Source: Magicicada septendecula
Lineage: Eukaryota; Arthropoda; Insecta; Hemiptera; Cicadidae
Direction of reading: 5' to 3'
Length of the DNA: 64,000 bases
Assembly: GCA_034769895.1 (NCBI GenBank)
Contig: CM068373.1
Location: 22,634,620-22,698,619, forward strand
The notes under the pieces: generated by a model
The model's input: the letters and a program-made list of their open reading frames with translations, nothing else
The model's database searches: none
What the model was told of the DNA's origin: nothing
In this document: positions 9,901-20,975 of the stretch, one piece after another
Position numbering within the stretch: the first letter of the stretch is position 1
How the letters are laid out: each line of letters begins with the position of its first letter
Made by a program: the position numbers and the translations under genes

Positions 9901-12258
9901 GATGCCTCTAAAACCTGTCCGGTATAAGGATCAGTTACCGGGTTAGTAGCTGTTTACACCTAGATGTAAACAACTGTGCCTTACACCTGTAATTGTGGCG
10001 GATTATTAAAAGTGTTAATTATTGCCAACGGTAATAAGGTATATTTATCGTTGTGAATTGGACAAATTTAATTTGAATTATTGTACAAGAATGCTTTTTG
10101 ATTTATAACTGTTGTTTGTGACTAATTATAGTTAGTTATCGGTAAATTCATAAGTGTCAATTATTCTGTTTCCACTACACAAAACGATGATCGATGTGAC
10201 AGTCGTAACAATATCAAACAACAATCACCAATAGGACACACGTAGTGGGTGTTAAATTCTAGGCAAAATTACACGGCAGCTTTATAACATACACAATTAA
10301 AGTTAAAATGTTCCAATCAGTGGGAGAAAAAGTATGTTTGATTCGGATCACTGATCCACAACTATGTATATCACTGCAAGTCTGCAGTTTTCCTTTGTTG
10401 AATTTCAGACATCTTCTCCGACAGTTAACAAATCAATTGCAAGCCACCTGAGTTGACAAATTTACTACTTGGTAATTTTCACAGTACCAACTGGTATTAT
10501 TTCTACACAGTAGACAATACAACTGCAACACTGTTTTAGCCACAAATTATGTTCCAAGACGTTTGCTTATATAAGTAGTTGGGAGGCTTTGAAACATTAA
10601 CACACTACCACATATACGTAATAGTTTTTGTTTAGTTTATAGAAAAAATAATGTTGCAACTAAATTCACATGGTTTGTCATATTTTACCAACACTAAGCA
10701 AAACCAAATCAACGTGAAAAGCATTTAGAAATTCAGAACAAATTATTTTTTCAATTGGAAAGAATTTCGTCAATGCCAATTATGTAAGTATATACACAGT
10801 AACTCAAATATACATAGTAGTGTATAATTCACACACTATTTAAAAAACGAATACTACAACAAAATGGATGAAACTTGGGAAAAAGCGGAGGAAGTTGTAT
10901 TAGAATTATTATCTATAGACCAATATATTTTTCCCTTGTATGCCTAATGTGTGAGAAAAGCCGAACCAATGTAGAATAGATGAAATTGTGTACATCCGAT
11001 TTACCCAAGCAGTGTCACTTACCCAGTCAGGAAATGTTAATGCGGCAGACATTGTCCGCTCCTTATGTCACCTACATTGATTACTTGTTCATCGCATAAG
11101 CTAATTGTCAAAGCAGCACATAACATAAAGACGAAAAGCAGAGAAAAGAAAATAACAGTAAATTAAAGAAATAGAGTAGTTTGAAGACGAAGGTTAAAAA
11201 GGAATGAAAGTTTTAAAATTTAACAAGAAGTAGTCAGCTCCAATTTATAAACGTTGAACGTATGCGTTGAAGATTCAGACGCAGGAGAAAGGCGAATTCA
11301 ATGGCGCCCGTGTAGCGAGGGAGTCAAACTCTCTGAGCAGGGACAGATAGAAAAGCGTTTTTGCTTTCTAGAACCATTCATGCTGACTTATATTTTCCTT
11401 AACTCTGTTTTGTTGAACTCTGAATACTGTTAATAATATGTTAAATTTATATTAGCTTAGTTTAAATGTGATAAATTTTCTACGTAATATTTATGGTTAA
11501 GCTTAACTGTGTTTTAGCTACTAGTTTATTTTAATGTCTGATATTCTCTGCTAGTTTTGGTTAAATTTTACTAGTTAAACTTTTATTTATGAACTCGGTT
11601 TTAAGTTTCTTCACTGCAATGAGCTTAATGTAAGGACTTTGTTAAAACTGTTCAATCTGATTTTGCCTAAATGTAATCTAACCACATCTCAAAACTTTCA
11701 CAGTTTTTGCCCCTACAAATAGTACAACGATGATCCATGTTTTTCCTGTATATAAGATCTCGCTTCAAACGTAATGTGTCACTAATCTTTCCTTCCATGA
11801 AATACTCAGTCCATCAATGGAATGAAATAACAATGATTTCTTCTTGGTGAAAACTATTATTATTGTTAGTTTTGTTGTTATTGTCTTGCAATACTTGCAT
11901 TTTTTTTACTCTCATTATTTATTTAGCAAAATCTTCTAGCCACATTAATTTATTGTACACTCTATAATATGTTACAAACGCATTGTTTCACCGTGTTTTT
12001 TTTAACCCTCTTGTTTATATTTAGTCCACCGCTTTTCCTATTTTATTGTCAGTTATTGATTGTTGTATTTCACATCGTAGTATTTTTGCTCCACATTAGC
12101 ATACATTATTTCTGGCCACATTTAACTCTGCTTATTTTTGCTTTTATTTCCAATGAACGCGGACTGTTTGCTTTGTCATATAATATTTCCATCACGTACA
12201 CCATACACCTCTCCTAAGTCCTCCATATATTTTCTCTCTGTCCTAACTAAAGTTTTTA
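9901..12258. other. AT-rich stretch, possible LTR remnants but no gene
   Basis: The first few hundred bases could contain the 3' LTR of the old Gypsy element, but no matching 5' copy is visible. A TGGCGCCCGTGTAGCGAGG sequence at 11302-11320 resembles a tRNA primer-binding site. The hydrophobic open frame at 11969-12217 is T-rich low-complexity sequence without a recognisable family. Confidence 0.4.
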
Positions 12259-12490
12259 TATAAAACAGGTTAATTACCTTCTGTCGCTTTTCTCTGAATC
12301 CAATTGCGGGATTACTCGAGTTTCGACACCAATAGATTCAGATCCATGATCGAGTTTCAGATCCAATATGATTAAGGTTAAAACTTCATACTTCAAACTT
12401 CCTGATGATGACACCATTGGTGTCGAAACTCGAGTAATCCCGCAATTGGATTCAGAGAAACGCGACAGAAGGTAATTAACCTGTTTTATA
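12259..12490. repeat. Near-perfect fold-back, 75-bp arms, hammerhead-like centre
   Basis: The arms 12259-12333 and 12416-12490 are reverse complements with one mismatch that I can see (GTCGCT versus GTCGCG). The 82-bp centre ends in CTGATGA (12402-12408). This is followed by a perfect 6-bp stem GACACC/GGTGTC with a 3-nt loop and then GAAAC (12425-12429). The same CTGAWGA-stem-GAAAC order occurs at the 3' end of the Penelope-like frame at 22985-23380. The near identity of the arms suggests recent formation or gene conversion. No clear target duplication flanks it. Confidence 0.8.
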
Positions 12491-12586
12491 GTCTCAATCG
12501 TATCTGGAGGCAAATAAAATTTTTAAAGTTTTTAGTCTTTAGATTTATTTTTCTACACTGTTAAAACATAACCTCTGTTTACGTAA

Positions 12587-12643
12587 ATGCAAGAGTTACC
12601 GAGTAACGCAAGGTGCTCGCGATACGAGATTTAGTTTCTTGTT
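12587..12643. repeat. 57-bp segment shared with the 2.1-kb tandem array
   Basis: The sequence from AATGCAAGAGTTACCGAGTA to TTTCTTGTT is repeated essentially unchanged within each 747-bp unit of the array at 14119-19535 (for example at about 14805-14861). It contains the small palindrome GTTACCGAGTAAC. It is a dispersed relic of the same repeat. Confidence 0.75.
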
Positions 12644-12721
12644 TGCAACTACTTAGAAGTATATTCTGGAACTTGTTTCTCATAATCCAATGTGCATCAC
12701 ACTGTCATGTTCAAAGCATAG

Positions 12722-13254
12722 TGTTATGACGGTCTACTGATCGTCGTATGGTACAGTGGAAAACAAAATACAAGACACCAATTAAGTCACTAAATACCAG
12801 CTTTATTTATTACAATTAAATAGTTTGTAATATTAACAAGACAGTCTCTTATAACAAATCAAATAAAAATTGTTCTCACGCAATAAAAATGTTAACTGAT
12901 ATGAAACACAATTGTATTACAATAGTCCCACACAATTATACAACACCTAATACTTCTCCACAATACTACAAACCACACTCCAATTCGCAACTCAAACTGA
13001 AATAAACGTCGCCGAGTACTTGTATTTATACCCCACCGAGGTTCCAGAATATTCGCTACTGCGCGTCAAGAATGCCAGTAGAAAACACCACAACATAATT
13101 GGTTGCGGCCTTAAACACAGTAGGCGCGTACCGGTTAGTCCGAAACTACTGTATCTGGTAACCCATGTTGAGTATTACATAAGCACACAACATTACAGAT
13201 GGATTCCACTGGATCGTTCGAGAAACACGTAGATTGTTGTGTAATGTCGTAACA
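12722..13254 (+). mobile_element. Solo LTR, family B, copy 1
   Basis: The sequence begins TGTTATGACGG and ends GTCGTAACA, a TG...CA LTR with short inverted ends. It aligns by eye along its length with copies at 26647-27185 (+), 29222-29744 (-), 32011-32558 (-) and 40498-42778 (+). Shared landmarks are the GTACAGTGGAAA phrase near the start, AAGTCACTAA about 75 bp in, and TTATACCCC in the second half. The flanking four bases are ATAG and GTAC, each one change from the ATAC duplication seen at two other copies. No internal retrotransposon region adjoins it. Confidence 0.82.
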
Positions 13255-13626
13255 GTACACATGCACACGCGCGCGCCTTTTATACATGTACGTATGTATT
13301 TATATTTATTAAAAGACATACATTCGTTTGTTTACAAATACGTTTATTAGTATATTGTTTGTGAGGCAGGTTTTCTGACGGAAGCCAGTACGAATCGAGC
13401 AGGGTAGCTGCGAGAAAGTTAACTACTGTGCCTTGTCAATTTTCCCAACGCCGACAGTGTCTCAAAGGGCTAATAACATGTTTCCTCAATTCTCATGATT
13501 AAATCCTTTTTATGTTTGGCATAGTTTTCTTCTAGATAAAGATATTTCTTTTATCTTGCTAAGTAAATGCCCGGAGGAAATTGGATTAGTAACTCTACAA
13601 AGATAAATATATATATATATATACAT

Positions 13627-13683
<57 letters not shown>

Positions 13684-14118
13684 ATATATAAATTAGAAAT
13701 TTACGTTGAATAAAATTTTAAGTAAAATTTTGAAGTCTGTGTTTCTTTTAAATTGAGGCATGAAAATCCATTTACAATTGCAATGTGGAGTAAAAATATC
13801 ATCTGCTTGAGAAATCTGTACACCAATAATATTATTTAAACATGTAAACATAATTATCTTTTAATAGATTACAAAAATTAAAATTTTATTTCTCTTATAT
13901 GCTTTTTTGGTTTGTAATTATGTGAACCTGATCTGAGGTTTTTACAATGATTAGAAATTCGTATTTATAGTCAATAATATTTACTGTTATATTTATTTTC
14001 CCCTTAAGATTTATTTTGTATTCTCTATTGTGGCTGTTAGACAAAGTTATAGTTCCTCATATAAGGGTAAGACAATTATTACAGGTAGACCGTCTACTCG
14101 GCCTGTTTTCCAAATAAT
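13255..14118. other. AT-rich stretch with a microsatellite
   Basis: Apart from the dinucleotide run annotated separately, no gene or repeat is supportable. Confidence 0.45.
13606..13679. repeat. (TA)n then (CA)n microsatellite
   Basis: About 19 bases of alternating AT are followed by ACATATT and then about 50 bases of alternating CA. Confidence 0.97.
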
Positions 14119-14242
14119 ATTTTACTTGCTTAACGTTTCGATCGGTAGAACATGGGATTGTCTTCAGGAGCTGTGAGTGGCGGTTGAAAAACCCCGTACT
14201 TAACAATAGTAGTTAATATAGGGTATCAGTATTAATAGCAAG

Positions 14243-14989
14243 GTTACACTCTTACTTATGATTAAAAACAAAAGTCGGTTAAGAAAATTAAATCGATTAA
14301 TAGAAAATCGATGAATCGTATGACTCTAATACGATCACCATATAGAACACGAGTTATTGAATTTAGTGAACTTACGCTAGTATTGTAAATTGAAGTTTCA
14401 CACTTTCATAATGATAGACAACTATTTTTTAGCAGTGGTAGCACAAGGTGACAGAATCTCTCAAGTTTTGTTAATCTTAGTAAACTCAGTCTGAATGAAC
14501 AACTCAAGGTGAGTAGAAAATTATAATCAATCTAACCAGGAGAGGGACAGTCGCTTTCAAGAGAAGAGATAAAAGAGGAAAAACGACAGAGAGCGGATAA
14601 GTAACGACTTCCACTCCTGCCTCAACAAACCCGGCCGAGAGCACACAGAAGAAATTTGATTAACTTTACAATAAGCCAACAGAAGCTGTAAAGAAACAGC
14701 AGTCGGACGTATAAATTCCACCCTCATCATGCAATTATGTGTAATTAGTGCCACAAACGCACAATAGTAACTATTTATTTAGAAGCTTATTTATTTATTT
14801 ATAAATGCAAGAGTTACCGAGTAACGCAAGGTGCTCGCGATACGAGATTTAGTTTCTTGTTATTTTACTTGCTTAGCGTTTCGATCGCTAGAACCTGGGA
14901 TTGCCTTCACGAGCTGTGAGTGGCGGTTGAAAGATCCGTTACTTAACAGTAGTAGTTAATATAGGGTATCAGTATTAAGAGCAAGGTTA
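14243..14989. repeat. U unit, copy 1
   Basis: This is the 747-bp unit running from GTTACACTCTTACTTATG to AGTATTAAGAGCAAGGTTA. Its last 120 bp contain, on the minus strand, a CTGTGAAGG...GATCGAAACGCT stretch. The preceding partial unit (14119-14246) has the better preserved form CTGAAGA...GATCGAAACGTT (14135-14167). This resembles the Penelope-type end motif, so U may descend from such an element. Confidence 0.75.
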
Positions 14990-16368
14990 TATGACGATTT
15001 TAAAAACATCGAAAATCGCACAAATACAAATTTTTTATTTTTAATAAGTAAGAGTATTATCCACCCTTACCTATACCCAGATTCCTGAATCAACTTGAAA
15101 TTGTCCAGTACCAACACGCCAAGAAAGGTATTAAGTAAAGAATAATAATAATAATTACTTTAATTATTAAAAAAGCGACTATATAAATAAAGAAATCTCT
15201 AAGTCGTAATAAAGTTAACATAAAGTATTTACATTCTAATTAATGAATAACTAATAATATATAAAAGTACGAACTATTTTCTTAGTGCGTAAATACGCAA
15301 CAGCTTACTGAGCTCTCGCCCCTAAACTATACGCGCAGTCGCCAGTCGAACTTCGTCATGAAAAGATGTGAGTTTTGTGTTGTCTACATACACGTAAGTG
15401 TATGCCGTTAAACGAATATCCAGTGTAAGATGATTTTATTTTGAAAAATGTAGTGTGTGTAGAGTTAGAAAGAATATACAGAAAGGAAAATTAGCCAACA
15501 CATCCCTTTTTTAAAAATATAAAACTGTAGGTTGTAAGAAATGTAACTACCAGATTTTAGTACTGCAAAGTAAGAACTATAATTAAGGTGTAAAATGTGA
15601 ACTACAAAATCCGGACGAAGAAAACTCCAACTACAACATTATGAACTTCAAGTAAAAAAACCGATCGTCGAGAGCAGATATAATCAATCCCATGTAGCTT
15701 CAAGAGGAACCACGTACTCCACCCTAGAAGACGACAGGAGATGACACCCAAGGACCCAACAACAACCTCATATTAAATTCAGGTGATATCCAAACACAAC
15801 ATTTGTAAATTTTCGTTTCAATAAGAGAAGTAACAAAAGAACACTAAAGAACTTTAATAATGTAAAGAAGAAATTATCAGATTTGTAAATTTTGTAATGT
15901 AGTAGTAGTAACAGCAATATATAGATAAATGTAAGATAATAATGTAGATTACCACCAATATTATTCTTCCAATAATTTGGTTGAAGTTTGTGATAAATTA
16001 ATTATTTTGAGAAAGTTCAGACCCGGATCCGAGGTATTTAAAACTAACATCTAGATGAATAATTTTTGAGATAAAAGGAATAATAAACTTAATATCTTTA
16101 AAGCAGTAAAAGCAAAATTTACTAAAGTAAATTTTCTTTAAAAAGAAACAAAGTCAAACATAATATTTGAATAGTAATAAAGAGATGTTTTCGCTAACAC
16201 CAAATGAGTGAATACATTTGTGCAAACCTTGTCAATTTCCTATGTCATAATTGTGTTGTAATTTGATGGTAAGGATGTTTTACTAACAACGGCAGCTAGT
16301 TTAATTAACTGGTAAAGAATTGAACTAGTTCCCGACTTTTGTGTTGTCTTAACAAGGGAGACGTCACA
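14990..16368 (+). mobile_element. Solo LTR of Gypsy family A, array copy 1
   Basis: The 1379-bp sequence starts TATGACGATTTTAAAAACAT and ends AAGGGAGACGTCACA. It is flanked by GTTA on both sides (14986-14989 and 16369-16372). It aligns with the reverse complement of the LTRs of the full-length Gypsy at 43636-52417: shared blocks include CACCCTTACCTATACCCAGA near the start and TTTGTGTTGTCTTA near the end. The first base pair is TA instead of TG. A TATATAAAAG box at 15258-15267 followed by GTACGAACTATTTTC is a likely core promoter; the full-length copy has a changed sequence at that place. Confidence 0.88.
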
Positions 16369-17115
16369 GTTACACTCTTACTTATGATTAAAAACAAAAG
16401 TCGGTTAAGAAAATTAAATCGATTAATAGAAAATCGATGAATCGTATGACTCTAATACGTTCATCATATAGAACACGAGTTATTGAATTTAGTGAACTTA
16501 AGCTAGTATTGTAAATTGAAGTATCACACTTTCATAATGATAGACAACTATTTTTTAGCAGTGGTAACACAAGGTGACAGAATCTCTGAAGTTTTGTTAA
16601 TCTTAGTAAACTCAGTCTGAATGAACAACTCAAGGTGAGTAGAAAATTATAATCAATCTAACCAGGAGAGGGACAGTCGCTTTCAAGAGAAGAGATAAAA
16701 GAGAAAAAACGACAGAGAGCGGATAAGTAACGACTTCCACTCCTGCCTCAACAAACCCGGCCGAGAGCACACAGAAGAAATTTGATTAACTTTACAATAA
16801 GCCAACAGAAGCTGTAAAGAAACAGCAGTCGGACGTATAAATTCCACCCTCATCATGCAATTATGTGTAATTAGTGCCACAAACGCACAATAGTAACTAT
16901 TTATTTAGAAGCTTATTTATTTATTTATAAATGCAAGAGTTACCGAGTAACGCAAGGTGCTCGCGATACGAGATTTAGTTTCTTGTTATTTTACTTGCTT
17001 AGCGTTTCGATCGCTAGAACCTGGGATTGCCTTCACGAGCTGTGAGTGGCGGTTGAAAGATCCCGTACTTAACAGTAGTAGTTAATATAGGGTATCAGTA
17101 TTAAGAGCAAGGTTA
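16369..17115. repeat. U unit, copy 2
   Basis: It is nearly identical to copy 1, with scattered substitutions such as ACGATCACC versus ACGTTCATC in its first 100 bp. Confidence 0.85.
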
Positions 17116-18494
17116 TATGACGATTTTAAAAACATCGAAAATCGCACAAATACAAATTTTTTATTTTTAATAAGTAAGAGTATTATCCACCCTTACCTAT
17201 ACCCAGATTCCTGAATCAACTTGAAATTGTCCAGTACCAACACGCCAAGAAAGGTATTAAGTAAAGAATAATAATAATAATTACTTTAATTATTAAAAAA
17301 GCGACTATATAAATAAAGAAATCTCTAAGTCGTAATAAAGTTAACATAAAGTATTTACATTCTAATTAATGAATAACTAATAATATATAAAAGTACGAAC
17401 TATTTTCTTAGTGCGTAAATACGCAACAGCTTACTGAGCCCTCGCCCCTAAACTATACGCGCAGTCGCCAGTAGAACTTCGTCATGAAAAGATGTGAGTT
17501 TTGTGTTGTCTACATACACGTAAGTGTATGCCGTTAAACGAATATCCAGTGTAAGATGATTTTATTTTGAAAAATGTAGTGTGTGTAGAGTTAGAAAGAA
17601 TATACAGAAAGTAAAATTAGCCAACACATCCTTTTTTTAAAAATATAAAACTGTAGGTTGTAAGAAATGTAACTACCAGATTTTAGTACTGCAAAGTAAG
17701 AACTATAATTAAGGTGTAAAATGTGAACTACAAAATCCGGACGAAGAAAACTCCAACTACAACAGTATGAACTTCAAGTAAAAAAACCGATCGTCGAGAG
17801 CAGATATAATCAATCCGATGTAGCTTCAAGAGGAACCACGTACTCCACCCTAGAAGACGACAGGAGATGACACCCAAGGACCCAACAACAATCTCATATT
17901 AAATTCAGGTGATATCCAAACACAACATTTGTAAATTTTCGTTTCAATAAGAGAAGTAACAAAAGAACACTAAAGAACTTTAACAATGTAAAGAAGAAAT
18001 TATCAGATTTGTAAATTTTGTAATGTAGTAGTAGTAACAGCAATATATAGATAAATGTAAGATAATAATGTAGATTACCACCAATATTATTCTTCCAATA
18101 ATTTGGTTGAAGTTTGTGATAAATTAATTATTTTGAGAAAGTTCAGACCCGGATCCGAGGTATTTAAAACTTACATCTAGATGAATAATTTTTGAGATAA
18201 AAGGAATAATAAACTTAATATCTTTAAAGCAGTAAAAGCAAAATTTACTAAAGTAAATTTTCTTTAAAAAGAAACAAAGTCAAACATAATATTTGAATAG
18301 TAATAAAGAGATGTTTTCGCTAACACCAAATGAGTGAATACATTTGTGCAAACCTTGTCAATTTCCTATGTCATAATTGTGTTGTAATTTGTTGGTAAGG
18401 AAGTTTTACTAACAACGGCAGCTAGTTTAATTAACTGGTAAAGAATTGAAATAGTTCCCGACTTTTGTGTTGTCTTAACAAGGGAGACGTCACA
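17116..18494 (+). mobile_element. Solo LTR of Gypsy family A, array copy 2
   Basis: It is 1379 bp, the same length as array copy 1, with about a dozen visible substitutions. It is flanked by GTTA at 17112-17115 and 18495-18498. Because it shares position and duplication with copy 1, it arose by duplication of the composite unit and not by a separate insertion. Confidence 0.87.
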
Positions 18495-19240
18495 GTTACA
18501 CTCTTACTTATGATTAAAAACAAAAGTCGGTTAAGAAAATTAAATCGATTAATAGAAAATCGATGAATCGTATGACTCTAATACGTTCATCATATAGAAC
18601 ACGAGTTATTGAATTTAGTGAACTTAAGCTAGTATTGTAAATTGAAGTATCACACTTTCATAATGATAGACAACTATTTTTTAGCAGTGGTAACACAAGG
18701 TGACAGAATCTCTGAAGTTTTGTTAATCTTAGTAAACTCAGTCTGAATGAACAACTCAAGGTGAGTAGAAAATTATAATCAATCTAACCAGGAGAGGGAC
18801 AGTCGCTTTCAAGAAAGAGATAAAAGAGAAAAAACGACAGAGAGCGGATAAGTAACGACTTCCACTCCTGCCTCAACAAACCCGGCCGAGAGCACATAGG
18901 AGAAATTTGATTAACCTTACAATAAGCCAACAGAAGCTGTAAAGAAACAGCAGCCGGACGTATAAATTCCACCCTCATCATGCAATTATGTGTAATTAGT
19001 GCCACAAACGCACAATAGTAACTATTTATTTAGAAGCTTATTTATTTATTTATAAATGCAAGAGTTACCGAGTAACGCAAGTTGCTCGCGATACGAGATT
19101 TAGTTTCTTGTTATTTTACTTGCTTAGCGTTTCGATCGCTAGAACCTGGGATTGCCTTCACGAGCTGTGAGTGGCGGTTGAAAGATCCCGTACTTAACAG
19201 TAGTAGTTAATATAGGGTATCAGTATTAAGAGCAAAGTTA
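18495..19240. repeat. U unit, copy 3
   Basis: It is nearly identical to copies 1 and 2, with a 2-base shortening in the AAGAGAAGAG run near 18811 that shifts the small minus-strand open frame. Confidence 0.85.
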
Positions 19241-19466
19241 TATGACGATTTTAAAAACATCGAAAATCGCACAAATACAAATTTTTTATTTTTAATAAGT
19301 AAGAGTATTATCCACCCTTACCTATACCCAGATTCCTGAATCAACTTGAAATTGTCCAGTACCAACACGCCAAGAAAGGTATTAAGTAAAGAATAATAAT
19401 AATAATTACTTTAATTATTAAAAAAGCGACTATATAAATAAAGAAATCTCTAAGTCGTAATAAAGT
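19241..19466 (+). mobile_element. Truncated family A LTR, array copy 3
   Basis: Only the first 226 bp of the LTR are present. It stops after CGTAATAAAGT and is followed by a short filler (ATTAGTATTAGTCGTA), then by a fragment from the middle of U (19483-19535). This looks like a deletion joining LTR 3 to a further U copy. Confidence 0.82.
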
Positions 19467-19596
19467 ATTAGTATTAGTCGTATGTGTAATTAGTGCCACA
19501 AACGCACAATAGTAACTATTTATTTAGAAGCTTATATCCGCCTGTCTTAAAATAGAAAATTACTAAACATAAAATGTAAGAATAGAGAAATAAAAC

Positions 19597-20060
19597 AATG
19601 CCGAAAACCGAAGATGGGTACAGGCATAGACTTAAAGAAGAACTGTCCAGGGATCTGGATGATCTTGAAACGGCTTTCCGAAGGAAAAGACTAAAATTCC
19701 TCGGACATATGGTTCGAGTGGATCGGTCCAGATTAGATACAAAAATTGTCAACTAATTTTAAAAATTTGGCAACTTTCAAGTATGAACGGGTGTACACCA
19801 AACAACTCAAGGAGGAAATGACGAAACTGGTTATCTCTATGAACGACTGTGTGGATAGAAGTACATACAGAAACAAAATTCGAAATCTTGAGTTTCTCTG
19901 CGGTGAGAAGAAGACGAGAAAGGGGTGGGCAGTGGAAAGAAAGGCGTCCCATAGTGTGCGAATGAGGGCCTTCTAGCAGGAGAAGGAAAGGAAATGATAT
20001 TCGCGTGGTCCACGGCTGGCTTGTTCGTGTAGAAAAATGCCTCACGAAATATAATAAATA
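19597..20060 (+). pseudogene. LINE ORF2 C-terminal remnant
   Basis: The plus strand encodes PKTEDGYRHRLKEEL, then ETAFRRKRLKFLGHMVR and, after frame changes, LKEEMTKLVISMNDCVD, RNKIRNLEF and VERKASHSVRMRAF. This is the C-terminal pattern of an arthropod LINE polyprotein (a FLGH motif followed by a basic end with TEERKxxHSxRM-like residues). It is related to the remnant at 61343-62360. Stops at the joints show that it is dead. Confidence 0.72.
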
Positions 20061-20787
20061 AAGTTTTCTTAACAAACGTACTAAACAAACCGATAAAGTC
20101 ACTTATAAATGTAAAAGCTTTGATAGACAGTAATATATCAGGTTTACACAGTGTAAAATAAATTATTTTTTATGTAAACAATCAGGAGAGTAATTGTTTA
20201 CAAATGTTTCTGTAAAATAAAACTTTTTACTGTGCCAACTGAGTACACTAAAATGGCTAGAAGAACGCTAACTGTATGCAAATATTTTAATAGGAAAATA
20301 ACAGTTTAATACGATGACAGGCCACACCAATTATAATTTTCCTGAATGGATGTATAAAAAATAGGTATGGAAAACTATACATGACTTCCATGTTTTAAGA
20401 TTTATATTTAAAATCATTTAAATATAAATTTAAAAATTGGCAAGTATGAGAAATGGAAGTGAAATGTTTGCATAGAAACTACTTTTTTTGTTGCCGATAA
20501 CGTAGTACACATTCACAAAATTACACCCTCCCTCATTCAACTATCATTTACATTTATATAAAATAATTCCCTCGTCCTTCAACTACCCTTTCCCTTTATA
20601 TATGTTTCATCTACGTTTCTACAGTGGATTATTATGACCTTCTTTCCAGGATAATTTATTTATTAAAATTCACTACTTTACTCTTGTTAAAACGTAAAAC
20701 GTTGCAGGTAAACTATCCCTCCGCTTAGCCTATCTTCCCCAAATCAACAGGCCTTAAGTCCTCTAAAACTCGGGAAAATATGCAAAC
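20061..20787. other. AT-rich stretch, nothing recognised
   Basis: No supportable feature, apart from a small AT palindrome (TTATATTTAAA...TTTAAATATAA) near 20400-20430. Confidence 0.45.
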
Positions 20788-20975
20788 AATTATTTGGTTC
20801 TGTTTGAATTTGAAGCAGTTATCGTTCGCCATAGAAAGAATTCTACACATACAAATTTTTCAAAAAATGACTATTCTGCATGTCTTGAGGGTAGTACAAT
20901 CAGAATCAGCTCTTATCTCGAACACGATTTTTTTGCTATCAACATACTTTCATTTCCTTACGAAACATGGAAGTA
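20788..20975. repeat. Dispersed repeat, inverted copy at 24270-24455
   Basis: From ATTATTTGGTTCTGTTTGAA to ACTTTCATTTCCTTACGAAACATGGAAGTA this matches, as a reverse complement with moderate divergence, the segment at 24270-24455. The two copies face each other across about 3.3 kb. The family is unknown. Confidence 0.7.

Larger units (their letters stand above)
14119..19535. repeat. Tandem array, 2126-bp period (747-bp unit U plus solo LTR A)
   Basis: The order is U-tail (14119-14246), U1 (14243-14989), LTR (14990-16368), U2 (16369-17115), LTR (17116-18494), U3 (18495-19240), truncated LTR (19241-19466), about 16 bases of filler and a U fragment (19483-19535). Successive copies differ at only a handful of positions. 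At 14239-14250 two U units meet directly across GTTACACTC with no LTR. At the later junctions an LTR sits at exactly that point, flanked by GTTA on both sides. This indicates that U was already tandem when one LTR inserted, and that the composite was then amplified. The short open frames in U encode nothing recognisable. Confidence 0.9.

Noticed and set aside
11969..12217. 82-codon hydrophobic open frame as a membrane peptide
   Set aside because: It is T-rich low-complexity sequence without start context, homology signature or neighbours.
14557..19005. Threefold-repeated 65-73 codon open frame as a conserved small gene
   Set aside because: It is repeated only because the 2126-bp unit is duplicated; the third copy has a frame change at its end.
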